Positions 11,370 through 22,100 of a DNA stretch of 64,000 bases are shown here, one piece after another. A program made the translations under genes and the position numbers. Origin of the DNA: Lamellibrachia columna (Eukaryota; Annelida; Polychaeta; Sabellida; Siboglinidae); contig OY759274.1 in the NCBI GenBank assembly GCA_963662155.1, positions 15,856,939 to 15,920,938 on the forward strand. The letters run 5' to 3'. Within the stretch, counting starts at the first letter, position 1, and each line of letters begins with the position of its first letter. The notes beneath the pieces were generated by a model. The model had not been told where the DNA came from. It made no database searches and worked only from the letters and a program-made list of their open reading frames with translations.

Positions 11370-11455
11370 GCGAAATTGTCAAAGTTTCGAAATGGCAGGA
11401 AGAGGATGCGAACCCGGGTTCTCTCGATTGAGGGTCCTACCATGTCCCACGATAT
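11370..11455 (-). repeat. tRNA-like SINE head, candidate
   Basis: The minus strand reads GGACATGGTAGGACC, then cccgggttcgcatcc, spaced like the D-arm (box A region) and T-arm (box B, GGTTCNANNCC) of a tRNA. There is no clear acceptor stem, so it is not called a tRNA gene. Confidence 0.35.
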
Positions 11456-11696
11456 CAATGCAGTACACAGTACCCCTGGGTATTAATGGCGGAGTGCCCA
11501 ACATGGAGTGTAGCTGAAGCCACAACAAGAGCCAAGCCATGTATAATAGTATAACATATCAACCCTGTCTTGACCTTTGCCTACAACCTGTCTTAAAACA
11601 GCAACATGCTATTGTGTTGGCAACGGTGACATGCTTTAATCGTCTGTTTTCGCAAAAGCGTTAATGTGTACCTCTATTCTCATGTTTTAACCCTAG

Positions 11697-11804
11697 ATCT
11701 GCTATGACACCACAGAAAACAGTCCAATTACGTTCCAAGGTTACATGGACGACACGTTGGAGAGGAAAGTGTCAACGATTGGCAGAGTTCATCCCAACAC
11801 AGAG
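11697..11804 (+). CDS. ACSF2: ACSF2-like exon 7 with GC-AG donor
   Basis: Encodes the adenylate-binding stretch (YDTTENSPITFQGYMDD) through IGRVHPNTE. The reading frame joins exon 8 (AKVINDDGEVV) only if the donor is GAG|GCAAGC, a GC-AG intron. No GT in the right phase is available next to it. All other donors in the gene are GT. Confidence 0.8.
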
Positions 11805-11839
11805 GCAAGCGATACCTTTGGCAACTGTGTTTTCTCGTG

Positions 11840-12115
11840 TTTCTAAAGGCCCGTTCACACGATCGATCAATTGCCAAATTGGTCGGTCAACATTGTGTCG
11901 CATGACAAAGCGAAGCTAAATTACGTGAGCGTTCACATAAGCAGTGTGACCTATTGATTGGAGCCAATCACCACTTTAGTTCTGATTAAAAGCACTTGGT
12001 CGTGGTGATCGCTGATTGGCCGCTGCTTCAAACTGTCGCCCGACAGATTCCACAATTGGAACCAGCGGCAATTCCGTGGGCGCAATTGTAGACACAATTT
12101 GGCCTTGCTAATTTA
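11840..12115. mobile_element. Candidate MITE fragment
   Basis: The sequence starts aaaggcccgttcacac, a common start of many animal MITEs, and contains repeated caattg/ccaaattgg motifs, with acaatttggcc near 12110 as possible inverted partner. No clean inverted ends or target duplication are seen. Confidence 0.35.
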
Positions 12116-12319
12116 TTTATTTATTATTAAACATTCATAACGCGCCATGTATCCGGGTGAAACATCTGCACAAAGGCGGCACCGTTGTATATGTGTAAGT
12201 AAAATGAGCGAAAACAGATTAAAAGAATACATTTAATGAACCTGTTTTAGTGTTTAGTGTTTAGTTTTAGTTCACCAAATAACCAACAGATGGGAGCTCC
12301 TGAAGCATGGGATAGTTGT

Positions 12320-12806
12320 ATCCTCTTGTCGTGGAGAATTAACTGGTTCCTTAAAGCTGCCTCCGTAATTCATTTGTCGTGGAGAATTAACTGGGTCCTT
12401 ACAGCTGCCTCCGTAATTCATTTGTCGTGGAGAAATAACTTGGTCCTGATAGCTGCCTCCGTAATTCATTTGTCGTGGAGAAATAACTCGGTCCTTATAG
12501 CTGCCTCCGTAATTCATTTGTCGTGGAGAAATAACTCGGTCCTTAAAGCTGCCTCCGTAATTCATTTGTCGTGGAGAAATAACTTGGTCCTGATAGCTGC
12601 CTCCGTAATTCATTTGTCGTGGAGAAATAACTCGGTCCTTATAGCTGCCTCCGTAATTCATTTGTTGTGGAGAAATAACTCGGTCCTTATAGCTGCCTCC
12701 ATAATTCATTTGTCGTGGAGAAATAACTCGACCCGTAAAGCTGCTTCCGTAATTCATTTGTCGTTGAGAAGTATCTCGGTCCTTAAAGCTGCCTCCGTAA
12801 TTCATT
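12320..12806. repeat. 48-bp minisatellite open on both strands
   Basis: About ten copies of a 48-bp unit in intron 7 of the ACSF2-like gene. Because 48 is divisible by three, both strands stay open: 16-residue repeats SWRNNSVLIAASVIHL (+) and QMNYGGSYKDRVISPR (-). Copies differ mainly at a few fixed positions. The ORFs cover 12257-12934 (+) and 12272-12805 (-). No signal, domain or splice context supports expression. Confidence 0.9.
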
Positions 12807-13006
12807 TAGCCCATTCCGAATTAGGTCTGTTGATGTTCAGAAAAGTAGTATGCGCAGTCGGTTTAAGAAGAGTGCATACCGCGGTTATTTTAGCAACATA
12901 TAAAGACAACATATACGTTCACTATATTCAGTGACAATTGACGCAATATATTAACATCTTAAAAATGTGTTTCTATACTGTAGCAAATATTCAATGGTTG
13001 TTGCAG

Positions 13007-13159
13007 GCGAAGGTCATCAATGACGATGGCGAGGTCGTTCCCATAGACACACCAGGAAACCTCTGTATCCGTGGTTACTCTGGGTACAATGCTGGGTTAT
13101 TGGGATGACGCTGAGAAAACGAAGGAGTCTATCTTGTCAGACGGCTGGTATCAGACGGG
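13007..13159 (+). pseudogene. ACSF2: ACSF2-like exon 8 with frame-breaking insertion
   Basis: The exon starts in phase (AKVINDDGEVV, DTPGNLCIRGY). At 13082-13085 the bases GGGT interrupt it. Removing one G, or all four bases, restores the family motif ending MLGYWDDAEK; the four-base version fits family length best. As read, the frame meets a TGA about 25 bases on. The exon is 153 nt where 3n+2 is required. Confidence 0.8.
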
Positions 13160-14117
13160 GTCAGTCTGCCGCCAAACTTCTTCCCTCTCGATGTCCATCT
13201 CTGGTCATACTGAATTTATCTTATCAACGCATAGGATTAAATGCTTTTGCGAATATTTTTGTTTTGTTTTATTCTTCCGATTAATCACTTGCAGGCTGTG
13301 GACCACATTACGCCACCACCCTCTCAACGACTTGCTTGAATTTATCTCGATTTGTCATTTTCTCCCATTCTTTTCCAGATCTATTTTCACACTATCCCTC
13401 CACCCGGGTTTCCAGTCTTCCTCTTCTCCTTCTACCACCCTCTTCTTTTTTCCATGCTAATTAGCATCTGTTCTCATGAGCATCACATCCTCATTTTAAG
13501 AGTTGATAAATGTAATGGTTAATCGTGTGGATATGTCAGTAGTATCAAAGTCTGCTGTTTAAATGCAGCCACACTTTCAATTAGAAACATTTGTATCTGC
13601 ATTTTAATGTAATTGTAATAGACCAATAGAATACGTATCTTCCTAGCAGTTAACCGAGACGTCCTTGTTTGTCATACAGTTTCCAAGGTGGTGACAGGTT
13701 GGTAGGCCTATCTTTTGTCAACATAGTGTTCTTGTTCAAAGGGACATCGCCGTGATTGACGAGGATGGTTATGGACGGATTGTGGGACGTTTGACAGACA
13801 TGATTATCCGTGGCGGTGAGAATGTGTACCCTGTAGAGGTGGAAAACGTCATCTACAAGCACCCTAAAGTAGCTGACGTCCAGGTGAGGCTTGGTGAAAC
13901 AGGTGGGGCTTGTTGTTGCAGGTATATCATTCCATAAGAACTGTTTCCTTAAGTTACACATGCCATGGAGATCACTGGCCACCTCCCACAAACCATTGGT
14001 GTTTTATCTGTCAATAGCTATAGGTGTTCCATCTGTCACTAGCCATTGGAGTTCTGCCATCTGTTATTGCCCACTAGCTCTATCCGTTACGTGTGAAAAG
14101 TGTTCCATCTATTACAG

Positions 14118-14229
14118 GTGATAGGTATTCCAGACGAGAGACTCGGAGAGGAGGTGTGTGCGTGGATCCGACTTAACGAAAGTGTAAGATGCTACAGCGG
14201 AGGAGATAAAGAATTTCTGCAAGGGGAAG
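14118..14229 (+). pseudogene. ACSF2: ACSF2-like exon 10 with 1-bp insertion
   Basis: Begins in phase with VIGIPDERLGEEVCAWIRL. One extra A at 14186-14187 throws the rest out of frame; beyond it the +1 frame reads the family's ATAEEIKNFCKGK. The length is 112 nt, where a multiple of three is needed between two phase-0 junctions. Confidence 0.8.
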
Positions 14230-14739
14230 GTGTTAATTCACGTTACACGTAGCATCAAGTTTTGACTAAGTTCCCCAGGTTGCTGTCCACCCTAAATGTG
14301 TAGCCTAAGTACAGCCTCCTAACATTTTGTATTCTCCCATATCCTACTTTCTGGTGATGCAGAGTAAATTCCTATTTCGCATTTCGCACAGACACTACAT
14401 AAACGTACACGGACGATGACAGCAGACACAGTGGTTTATTTACCTTATTTATGCAGCAAATCCCCATTAAAAAGATGCAAGTAACACAAGCATTATTTAT
14501 AACAAACATAGCAGGACCCTCTAGTAACGCTTAACAGAAACCAATAGAATGAATAAACATCTGTGACTATAGGTTGTGTGTATGTTCCTCTGCAGCTGTC
14601 CCACTTCAAGGTTCCTCGCTACATACGGTTTGTTGGAGAATACCCAATGACTGTCACTGGCAAAGTGCAGAAATACAAGATGAGAAACGAGGAAGCAGGA
14701 AAGCTCAAGTCATCACCAGCAAAAGTTGCAAGTGACTGA

Positions 14740-14978
14740 TCACCTGTTTAGATTACTTATCATGCCTTCTGTCGTGTGGACCAACTTGGGACATCTCCAA
14801 TGATTGGATGTTTATTTCACCAATACCAAACCAAAAATATACTTATGTAGTCTGATTTTGTTTTGGTCAAATGGTAAAAATGTCACAGCAATCCATTGAA
14901 AGGAAGTGAATGCTCACGCGGTTTACCAATATACATGTGTACAAATTTAACCTCGAAATTCCAACATCTATATATAAT

Positions 14979-15047
<69 letters not shown>

Positions 15048-16179
15048 ACAACAATTAGCCAAACATGTTGATACATATTTTATGAAAGAAGTTGTTAATA
15101 CTGAATACACTAACTATATAACCTACACATATGAAAAAGAACTATAGTACTAATCATTGTATGTTAAATACAACAAAAACTACACATATAATATTAATTA
15201 CATCAATAGCAGATTGGCAATCTAAAAGCATGGTGTCATTTCCATTTGCGGAAATTACATCATTAAAATACAAAAGGAAGTCCCTAAACAATGAGCTAAC
15301 ATAATCCAAGATATTGTGTTTACAATGGAATATTGACGGTTCATACATGTTTCGTTAACACAGATTGGTATATGGGGCACAATTAAAACATATTTACTAT
15401 AAACATCAATGTCGTAATTTTGGCTACAAAGTGTGTAGTACGATCTCAGATTGTAATTGCAGGTGTAACCAGTCATGTTGCCAAAACAGGTATTATACAC
15501 CACATTTTAAGAACCAAAAGATAACAAAATAATTTGATACAAATTATATGTATTGTTATATTTTTTATTATTTTAGTTGTTTAAAGACAGAAAGCAACTG
15601 GTTGTAGTAATAGTTCATATATTGACAAGACAAAGATATTGCATCTGCAGCTGTTTTGATTGCAGAGTAGACATAATTAAAACATACATTTTATAAAATA
15701 AATAATTTTTTAACAATACTATCTTTACATATTCAAGATGGGAAATTTCACATTCATCAATAATGAAAAGGCAGCTAACAAAACAATGAATAAATGACTG
15801 AAGAATAGTTGCAAAAACACTGATATGGAGTGCAATACACTACGCTGCAGATAAACGCTGTTATGGAGTATAGTACACTACGCTGCAGATAAGCGAAGGT
15901 CACCAGGAAAACGCCAAGACAAAGAATGAACTTATCAGGGTCTGAAAGAAGGCAGAATATATGAAGAGAAAGCCAGAACGGACAAAACGTTAGAAGAGCC
16001 AACGACCTGTCACATGACAGACTATTAAGAATATTCAACGTCTTGGCAATAACTGTGTTTACAAGTAGAATTGAAGATATTCCCACGTTAATCGTTATAC
16101 CAGATAGCAATATCACCACCGGTTCACGGCCGGAATGTTTTACAGTTGTTCCTTGTGACGAACGCTTCACGACAGTTCC
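14740..16179. other. Intergenic region between convergent ACSF2-like and sacsin-like genes
   Basis: Contains the presumed 3' UTRs of both genes, a (TA)n tract at 14981-15046, and an imperfect direct repeat (cactacgctgcagataa twice, 15835-15895). A TTTATT near 15555 could be the minus-strand polyadenylation signal AATAAA for the sacsin-like gene. The 131-codon minus ORF at 15775-16170 lies in that 3' UTR and matches nothing known. Confidence 0.6.
14981..15046. repeat. (TA)n microsatellite
   Basis: About 33 TA units downstream of the ACSF2-like stop codon. Confidence 0.95.
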
Positions 16180-19100
16180 CTAGTTCCTTACAAACTTGTA
16201 CAGTTGGGCATCATCAACGATTACGCCCGAGCTTTCCCCAATGGTGACGTGAAACGTGCTACTGTCGAAACGTAACAGTTGCTGTTTTTTTATGATGCCA
16301 TACAGGACGGGGTGACTGTCATCTTCTTTGTATCCCACGTACTCTCCCTCAATGAAAGCCCGTTTTCCTCCCTTCAGCAATGTCATGTGCGTGTTCGAGA
16401 CTGGGTCACCTGGTCGAGGGACCAGGCGAGGCCGCCCACTTTCCGCCGTCGCGTGGTGTTCACGCACGTTAAGGTTATTCAACGTTGTGTTGATATCGTT
16501 TTCGCTCTGACAGGAGATTATGGGCTGCAGATAAAGAACGGCATCTCTCAGTAGACCCGACATTATCTCGTTGATGACGTCAGTAAGGGACACGAGCAGA
16601 TCGAGGCTGAGCTCGGCGTCACTGCTGACGTAAACGTGCCACTGGGTGACGTGTCCCAGCTGACGGGGCTTCTCCACGAAACACGTCTTCTTTAGCTGAC
16701 TGCCGACCACTGGTTTATCTCTGTACACGAGCTCTGTGACGACATCGCCAATGACGCCACGGACGTTGATCGTCGACAGGCGGTCGGTGGCGTCGGCAAT
16801 TCGGGCCGTGTCAGGCTCGATGCCCCGACGGTGGGCCTCGTGACGTGCCAGTCGGTCGATGGCGTCAAGGAAGACCGGAGACCTCAGGCGGGCGCTGAGT
16901 CTGGCTGCCAGACTGTCGGTGCTCTCAGACAACTGGCACTGACTCGTCAGTCTTTCACTCACGACAGAACTCAGCATCTTTGGCTGCAAGGCGGCTGGCA
17001 ACCTGCACATACTCTCTTCCGGACGGGAGTCCCCACACTCTTGCACTCTGGCCATGAACTGTAGACCGGGCAGTGCTCCAGCCCGCTCGTAGTAAGCCGG
17101 CGCGTCGTTGAAGATGAGACGTGTTGACTGCACGAGTGTTCCCGACTCGCTGAGCAAGAACAAACGAAGTAGGTCTGGCGTTTGTGATCTTTCCTTGAGC
17201 ACTTGAAACAGGCCCGCCATCGCTTTCAGTGCACAGACCAATTCGTTTGGATGGAGTTCATCATTGCGAGTCTGCGTGTGTAGGTGAGTCAACACACTAC
17301 AGTACTGATCGGCCGTCGCCCGCTCTGTGGCTCCCAAGGCCTGGAATAGTGGATTGAACTCTCCCAGACACAACGGGAGTTTGTACAGGTACGGCCGGAT
17401 CTCGTCCGTGTCGTACATGTTGATGACTGTCTGGCTGGCAAACACGACTTTGCCGTCTTCAACCAGCACACATGGGGTGTTCGAGAGGATATCGTGGACG
17501 TCAGGGTCTTTCAATCCGTGGGTTTGTAGGTGGCTGTAGATACTCCTAAACACGTTCTGTTTGACGGCGTTGTTGCCCCGGGTCTCGTTTTCGCACAGCG
17601 TCCGTAGATGCATCGCCACCATCTGGTTGGGCGGGTTGTCAGCGATGCCGAGACATTTCTTTACATCAGCAACACGTTGTGGCTCGCGCAAACTGCGAGC
17701 TGGATCAGCCCAGTCCGACAGCAGCTTCGCTTGTGTCCAGGTAATGGTCGCATTTTCCATTGAGACGCTGTCGCGGAAGGCGATGTAGCGGCCGTTAGCA
17801 GCACGTTGTTGGTGCAACTGTTGCAGCGATGGGTCAACTCTTGCCTCAGTCACAAACGCCACATCCGCTATGCTTTGTAAGATCACACGTTGGGTGTTTG
17901 CGTCTTCCATAGCGAACAGGTGCTTCACTAAGACACGAGACTTGAGCACCGTTTCTTCGGAAATGCTGTTGGTGGCGCCTTCTAGTGCTACTTGCTTTGC
18001 AAACTGACAGTACATGTGTGGGGTGACTTCGCGCTGCAAACCAAGTTGACACAAGAAGTGTTTCCATGTCTGCCTGGAGAACGAACTGTGTTGAGGCTGC
18101 GGGGGGAACCTGTCGTCTGGAAGCATGACCCGGAAGACTTCGTTATCCGAATCGTAGAAGTCGCTCACTGGCCGAAGGTCGCCTTCTGCGTCATGTCCGA
18201 GGATAGGCAGTTTCTGAAGCACCGAGACTACCTTTGTTCGTTCACTGTCGGAGATACCACCGCCTGACCGATCCTTCATGAATGTGCTGTAGACATAGTA
18301 CAGATGGGTCATGTGTTCATAAGTTGACAGATACTCGAGCTGTTGGAAGATGAAGTTGCAGTAGATGTCACCGAGAGTAAGGACAGCGCAGCCGATGGCG
18401 GCGTAGAGCGCCGTGAGTTCGTCGTCCTGAGAGAGGAACACGATCCCCGACTTACTTCTCCATGAATCCATGCCACTGTTGGGGATTCTACGCGGCAGCA
18501 CGTAGACACAACATCCTGCCAGGCGGATGACATCGCCGCATACGGTGGTATACAAGGGCAGTTCTTTGAGACGATTCACATAATGTGTGTCGTACTTCTG
18601 TAGATACCGCAGGTTCTTGCTGAAGTAGGTTAGTAGATGATGACTTTCCCTAGAACTCAACACAGTAGTTTCACCACATTCATTTATGCGTGTGTGAACG
18701 AAACCGAACACCAAATGAGGTTCGTCGACTGTGGTCACTAGAACTTGCAGAATAGTCTTAAACCCAGCAGTCATACAAAAACCTTGTTGGCGATCCGCGA
18801 CCAACAAGTCTACTTCGGGCAGACGCGTCTTTCGAAGCACTCCAACCAGGTCGCGGTCTGTGGATAAGGGTAGGTAAATGACAGTTGACGCCATGCCAAT
18901 GGGCACGAGGAATCGTTCGCTGGCGACACGGGCTGGGATGAGACACCAGTCATTCAGAGGCGACAGGCGAGCTTCGATGTATGACCTATGCTGTGACAGT
19001 TGTCCATTAGCGTTCTTCAACTGTGATTCAATGAAGTGCCACAGACGTCTCACCCAGGTCTCATGTGGTAGAGTGTTGTCCTGACGAGACCATTTCACAT

Positions 19101-22100
19101 GAGAGTGAGTGTTGCGGAGCTTTTCATGTGGAAACTCCTGGTCCAAAAGATTCGCTAAGTCGCTGATAGTGAAGGACGACAACCCAGGCGTGTGTGACGT
19201 GGATACACTGCAGAAGACACCCTGTCGTACACACTCATGCAAAAACAAGTGTTTGCAGTGAGGAGCTAGGTCCGCATAGTCGCTGTGGTACACGGGAGTG
19301 TCGTTGTCAAACACCCGCAGTACGTTGTCGGCCGTGAGCAGGAGCGGCGCCCCGTCGAGTCGCGACACGAACTTCGGGTCTTGCTGGCAGTAATTCAGGA
19401 CGATCTGCAACGTGTCTGCAGTTTTAAACACGGACTGTTTGAGCGGCATTGGCAGTTCTCCAAGTTCACAAGTTGGACTGTCATTGGAGTTGGATGCAAA
19501 GAATGTCATAACGTTCTCGGGAGACAGAACCTCGACAGGCAAGGTGGCTTGTTCAATGTTCTTGATGAGAACTGTCGACGCTAAGACGAGTTTCATGCCA
19601 CATGTGAGTAGCACATCTTGCAGGACTTCTGTGTCTGTCTTCTTGTTTGACTGATAAGTCACACCACAAGGACCATACGCCGGATAGAACAACCCAAACG
19701 GAGAAGACTTTGTGACATGGTTTTTTTTCTTCTTCTTTTCGGGGAAGAACGCTTTCTGTTTACCTTTTCCAGTCGCAGGCAGCCACGTGATACACCATGT
19801 GTCTGGAGTATCTTCTTGCCGACGCACTGAGGGGAAGACAGGCGCATTGGTTCTGGCACAGCAGTCGTACACGGCCTTCACCAGAACATCCCAGTTAGGC
19901 TCTTTGTCATTGAACGACGGTAACTGAGACTGGTGAGCGGCGATGGCGTAGTCGAGTTTGCGCCGGTAACGGGTTAATTCCATACAGTTGTCTTCGTCTA
20001 CACTAGCTTTGAGGAACTCGGTTCTGACCGCTGTCATCAGACGCACGTAGCACGGTGCAATCACTTCCCGACACAAGAACTCATTCCATTCCGTCTTGTA
20101 GCTATCTCTGTCTGCTCTGTCCCATAGAGTGCGCCGGTTCTCGTAGCCCAGTGCGAAGTGTCCGTTGACATGCACGGGTAGACACGTCGCGATCGGCAAT
20201 GGCAGGAAACAAAACACACTTCTCTTCTTGCGTGCTTGTGTGATCACGTATCCATGGGGAGATTCAAAAAGACAGGCAATGCCACCTCGCGGCAGTAAGT
20301 GCAGTTCACCAGTATGAACTGCCCGAGACACGGACTCGGGCACAGCTGCGTTCGGTTCTGTTCCCAGTTGCTCTGATACACACCATTTCTCCTGTACACC
20401 CTTCGTGTCGACTATTACCAGCGTGCTCATGACTTCTCGGAAAGGGATGTTACGGAGTCCATCACCATGTTCTGCTGCTGCCGCTGTTCTCGAGGCGTCG
20501 GCCAGCTCAGATTTCAGTTTCACGTGTTCTTTGGATATATTAGCACGCGCCGTGTAAGTGTTGGAGAGCTTGCCCGTGTTGTCGTCCACAACCGATATGC
20601 TGATCTTCTTGACGTGGTTAGTGAATAGCAGGGTCTCACAAGCTTCCTCTTTCAACTCGTCAAGTAGTCTCCGGAGATTCACCGGAGTCACCGACCGCTT
20701 GCTGATATTTGACTTCTTTGCCATCTCTGCCGTCCGCAGCGGGAACCGGAACAGTGTTGCGTCGTTGACGTCGAAACACTGTGGCAGATAACACGAGAAC
20801 ACGTCTGGATATCTCTGCTGCAGTCTGTCAACGTCGTACCGCATCCCGGGTTTCACGATGGTGGCATCGGGCACATAAGACAAGTGTGGATCAAAGACAC
20901 ACAGTGACTGGCTCTTCCCTTCTGGTCGAGTGAGCACGCTAGGTGTGTCGGTCAGATGGTACATAGCGCTGAATCCAATGCCGTACTGTCCGGTCTTAGA
21001 AGAGTCGTGTAGCTTATTACCTTGTCCCAGTTTCTGAATGCCCTCCAGGTCGGCCTCGGTGAAAGGTCGATTGTTGTAGACGCAGAGTGCTGGACCCTGC
21101 AGTGGCTTCCATGACGGAGCGAACACAGCGGTGTCCTTATGGTGTCGCGAGTCACTGACGAAGTGGATCTCCGTAGCACCCGCATCATCTGCGTTCTGGA
21201 TGAGTTCCTTCAATATTTCGTAGTTCAAAGGGTAATTGTCAAGGATACGGCGAAGATTCGTTGTCAGATCTTGTGTCTGACCAAACGGGATGCCCTCGGC
21301 GTGTCTGCTCAGTATTTCCCTGTCCATTGTGCGCACACCTAAACCGATTGCCACTCTGTGCGACAGGCCAGAGTGTGTATAGCCACCAACTGCCTGAGTC
21401 TCATCCGTCTCCACCAGGGTTGCCGTGGTGACGGTATTGGTCCGTATTGTGATGTCGTTGTAACACAATGCACTGACTGGGTGCAGGACACCTCGCGTGT
21501 TGGGGAGATACAGTGTACCATACTCCTCGTGGACATCATTCTGTTGTGTGAGTTTATCTAGTTCCATGGAAGTACAGAGATCACTCGCCAACGTATTGGC
21601 GAGCTGCAGTTTGGATTCGGTCAGTTCAGCATCTCCCTCGTGTTTCTTCAGGTCCTGTATCGCCTTCACATAATCAGTCGTCTCGAATTTATCCCGCACG
21701 CCCAGTAACATCATCAATGGTTTGTAGCGCCTGGCCATATCTGTTGGTAGGTTATGCAGGTATGGCTCACAACCATGCCCTCCATTAAACGTCACCTTCC
21801 GGGGTAGTTGGAACTGGCGCTGAACGAGGATGCAAGGCCGAGAGCTGAGGACTGACTTGACGTGAGTCTCTTTGGACTCACGTTGTAGGAAGGCATATAT
21901 GCTTGAGCATGCCGAATGGAAGATGCCATACGTGGCGTCACAAAGTGCATGTAGCTGCATGCCCAGCACATGGTCAAACTGAAGCATTACGTCATCTAGT
22001 GACGGCTTCTTTCGGGCCAGACCCAGGTACTCTCGCACTTCTTTCTTCATATTCTGGTCGTCGGCGATTGGCTGCACGGCTGACACCAAGCGGAGAAGTT

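Larger units (their letters stand above)
5674..14739 (+). pseudogene. ACSF2: ACSF2-type medium-chain acyl-CoA synthetase, 11 visible exons, frame broken
   Basis: Adenylate-forming enzymes of this family activate fatty acids to acyl-CoA via acyl-AMP; animal ACSF2 is mitochondrial. Exons: 5674-5721, 6650-6767, 7511-7606, 8707-8855, 9485-9576, 10263-10339, 11697-11804, 13007-13159, 13742-13883, 14118-14229, 14596-14739. They keep family order: LPDLKSVI, PINIQFTS plus the P-loop-like GTTGRPKGATLTHHN (split by an intron), PLYHCFGMV, YGTPTMF, TTENSPITF, the hinge [16 protein letters not shown] and the C-terminal catalytic lysine in [12 protein letters not shown]. Exon phases agree everywhere except exons 8 and 10, which carry 1 (or 4) and 1 extra bases. 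Exons for roughly the first 200-230 residues, including any mitochondrial signal, are not in the window. The locus is therefore a pseudogene, a damaged allele or mis-sequenced; the neighbouring sacsin frame is clean over 10 kb, which argues against general sequence error. Confidence 0.8.

Noticed and set aside
11370..11455. Functional tRNA gene
   Set aside because: The D- and T-arm-like parts are present, but no acceptor stem pairing or anticodon arm could be drawn.
13071..13460. Programmed frameshift in the ACSF2-like gene
   Set aside because: There is no slippery sequence or downstream structure, and a second unrelated lesion exists in exon 10. Mutation or sequence error is simpler.
15775..16170. 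131-codon minus ORF with hydrophobic segments just downstream of the sacsin-like stop
   Set aside because: It lies in the presumed 3' UTR, has AT-driven hydrophobic composition and no motif. It is also not a missing J or HEPN domain.
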